From: an uncultured Lachnospiraceae bacterium
GTDB lineage: Bacteria; Bacillota; Clostridia; Lachnospirales; Lachnospiraceae
DNA length: 5,703 bases
Reading direction: 5' to 3'
Assembly (NCBI GenBank): GCA_937901625.1
Contig: CALDIE010000233.1
Coordinates: 1 to 5,703, forward strand
Part shown: one piece after another, positions 5,682-5,703 of the stretch
Position numbering within the stretch: position 1 is the stretch's first letter
How the letters are laid out: each line of letters starts with the position of its first letter
Notes under the pieces: model-generated
Seen by the model: only the letters and a program-made list of their open reading frames with translations
Told to the model about the DNA's origin: nothing
Databases searched by the model: none
Program-made: the position numbers and the translations under genes

Positions 5682-5703
5682 AGATCGGAAGAGCACACGT
5701 CTG
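5682..5703 (+). other. Illumina TruSeq adapter remnant (not genomic)
   Basis: These 22 bases begin AGATCGGAAGAGC and continue ACACGTCTG, the start of the TruSeq read 1 read-through adapter. The first A corresponds to the A-tail added in library making, so the real insert ends at 5681. Any coding or regulatory reading here is false. Confidence 0.97.

Noticed and set aside
5682..5703. C-terminal DRKSTRL of the secreted protein
   Set aside because: These codons are read from the sequencing adapter and are not part of the protein.

Overview
The window is 5,646 bases of genuine bacterial DNA (36-5681) with Illumina TruSeq-type adapter left on both ends (1-35 and 5682-5703). It therefore looks like a short, untrimmed contig, probably from a metagenome or draft assembly. 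The first and last genes are cut by the contig ends. All recognisable genes lie on the + strand. Protein wording, strong purine-rich ribosome binding sites, tight gene packing and the gene set suggest a Clostridia-type Firmicute, most like gut Lachnospiraceae. That assignment rests on recalled family sequences, not on a search.

Region 1 (36-4227) is a compact polyamine operon. In order it holds the 3' part of a carboxy(nor)spermidine synthase gene, a complete carboxynorspermidine decarboxylase gene (nspC, TTG start), an agmatine deiminase gene (aguA) and an N-carbamoylputrescine amidase gene (aguB). The last three are joined by TAATG and ATGA overlaps, or an equivalent near-contact. AguA and AguB convert agmatine to N-carbamoylputrescine and then to putrescine. 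The synthase condenses putrescine with aspartate semialdehyde to carboxyspermidine, and NspC decarboxylates this to spermidine. This is the S-adenosylmethionine-independent spermidine route. An arginine decarboxylase would be expected upstream, beyond the contig edge, but is not visible. All catalytic residues I could check are present.

Region 2 (4228-4291) holds a perfect 10-bp inverted repeat just after aguB, possibly a weak terminator that separates the two modules.

Region 3 (4292-5681) is an export-type module. It starts with a MacB/LolD-family ABC ATPase carrying an unusual low-complexity C-terminal tail of about 90 residues with a short internal repeat. An 83-base spacer containing a possible stem-loop follows. 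Then comes the N-terminal 113 residues of a secreted protein with a signal peptide, cut off by the contig end. No permease is visible.

I found no tRNA, rRNA, CRISPR array, insertion sequence, integrase or phage gene. Most of the window is ordinary, well-understood metabolism. The least explained parts are the ATPase tail, the secreted protein beside it and the insertion in NspC. I do not see a clearly new system here.
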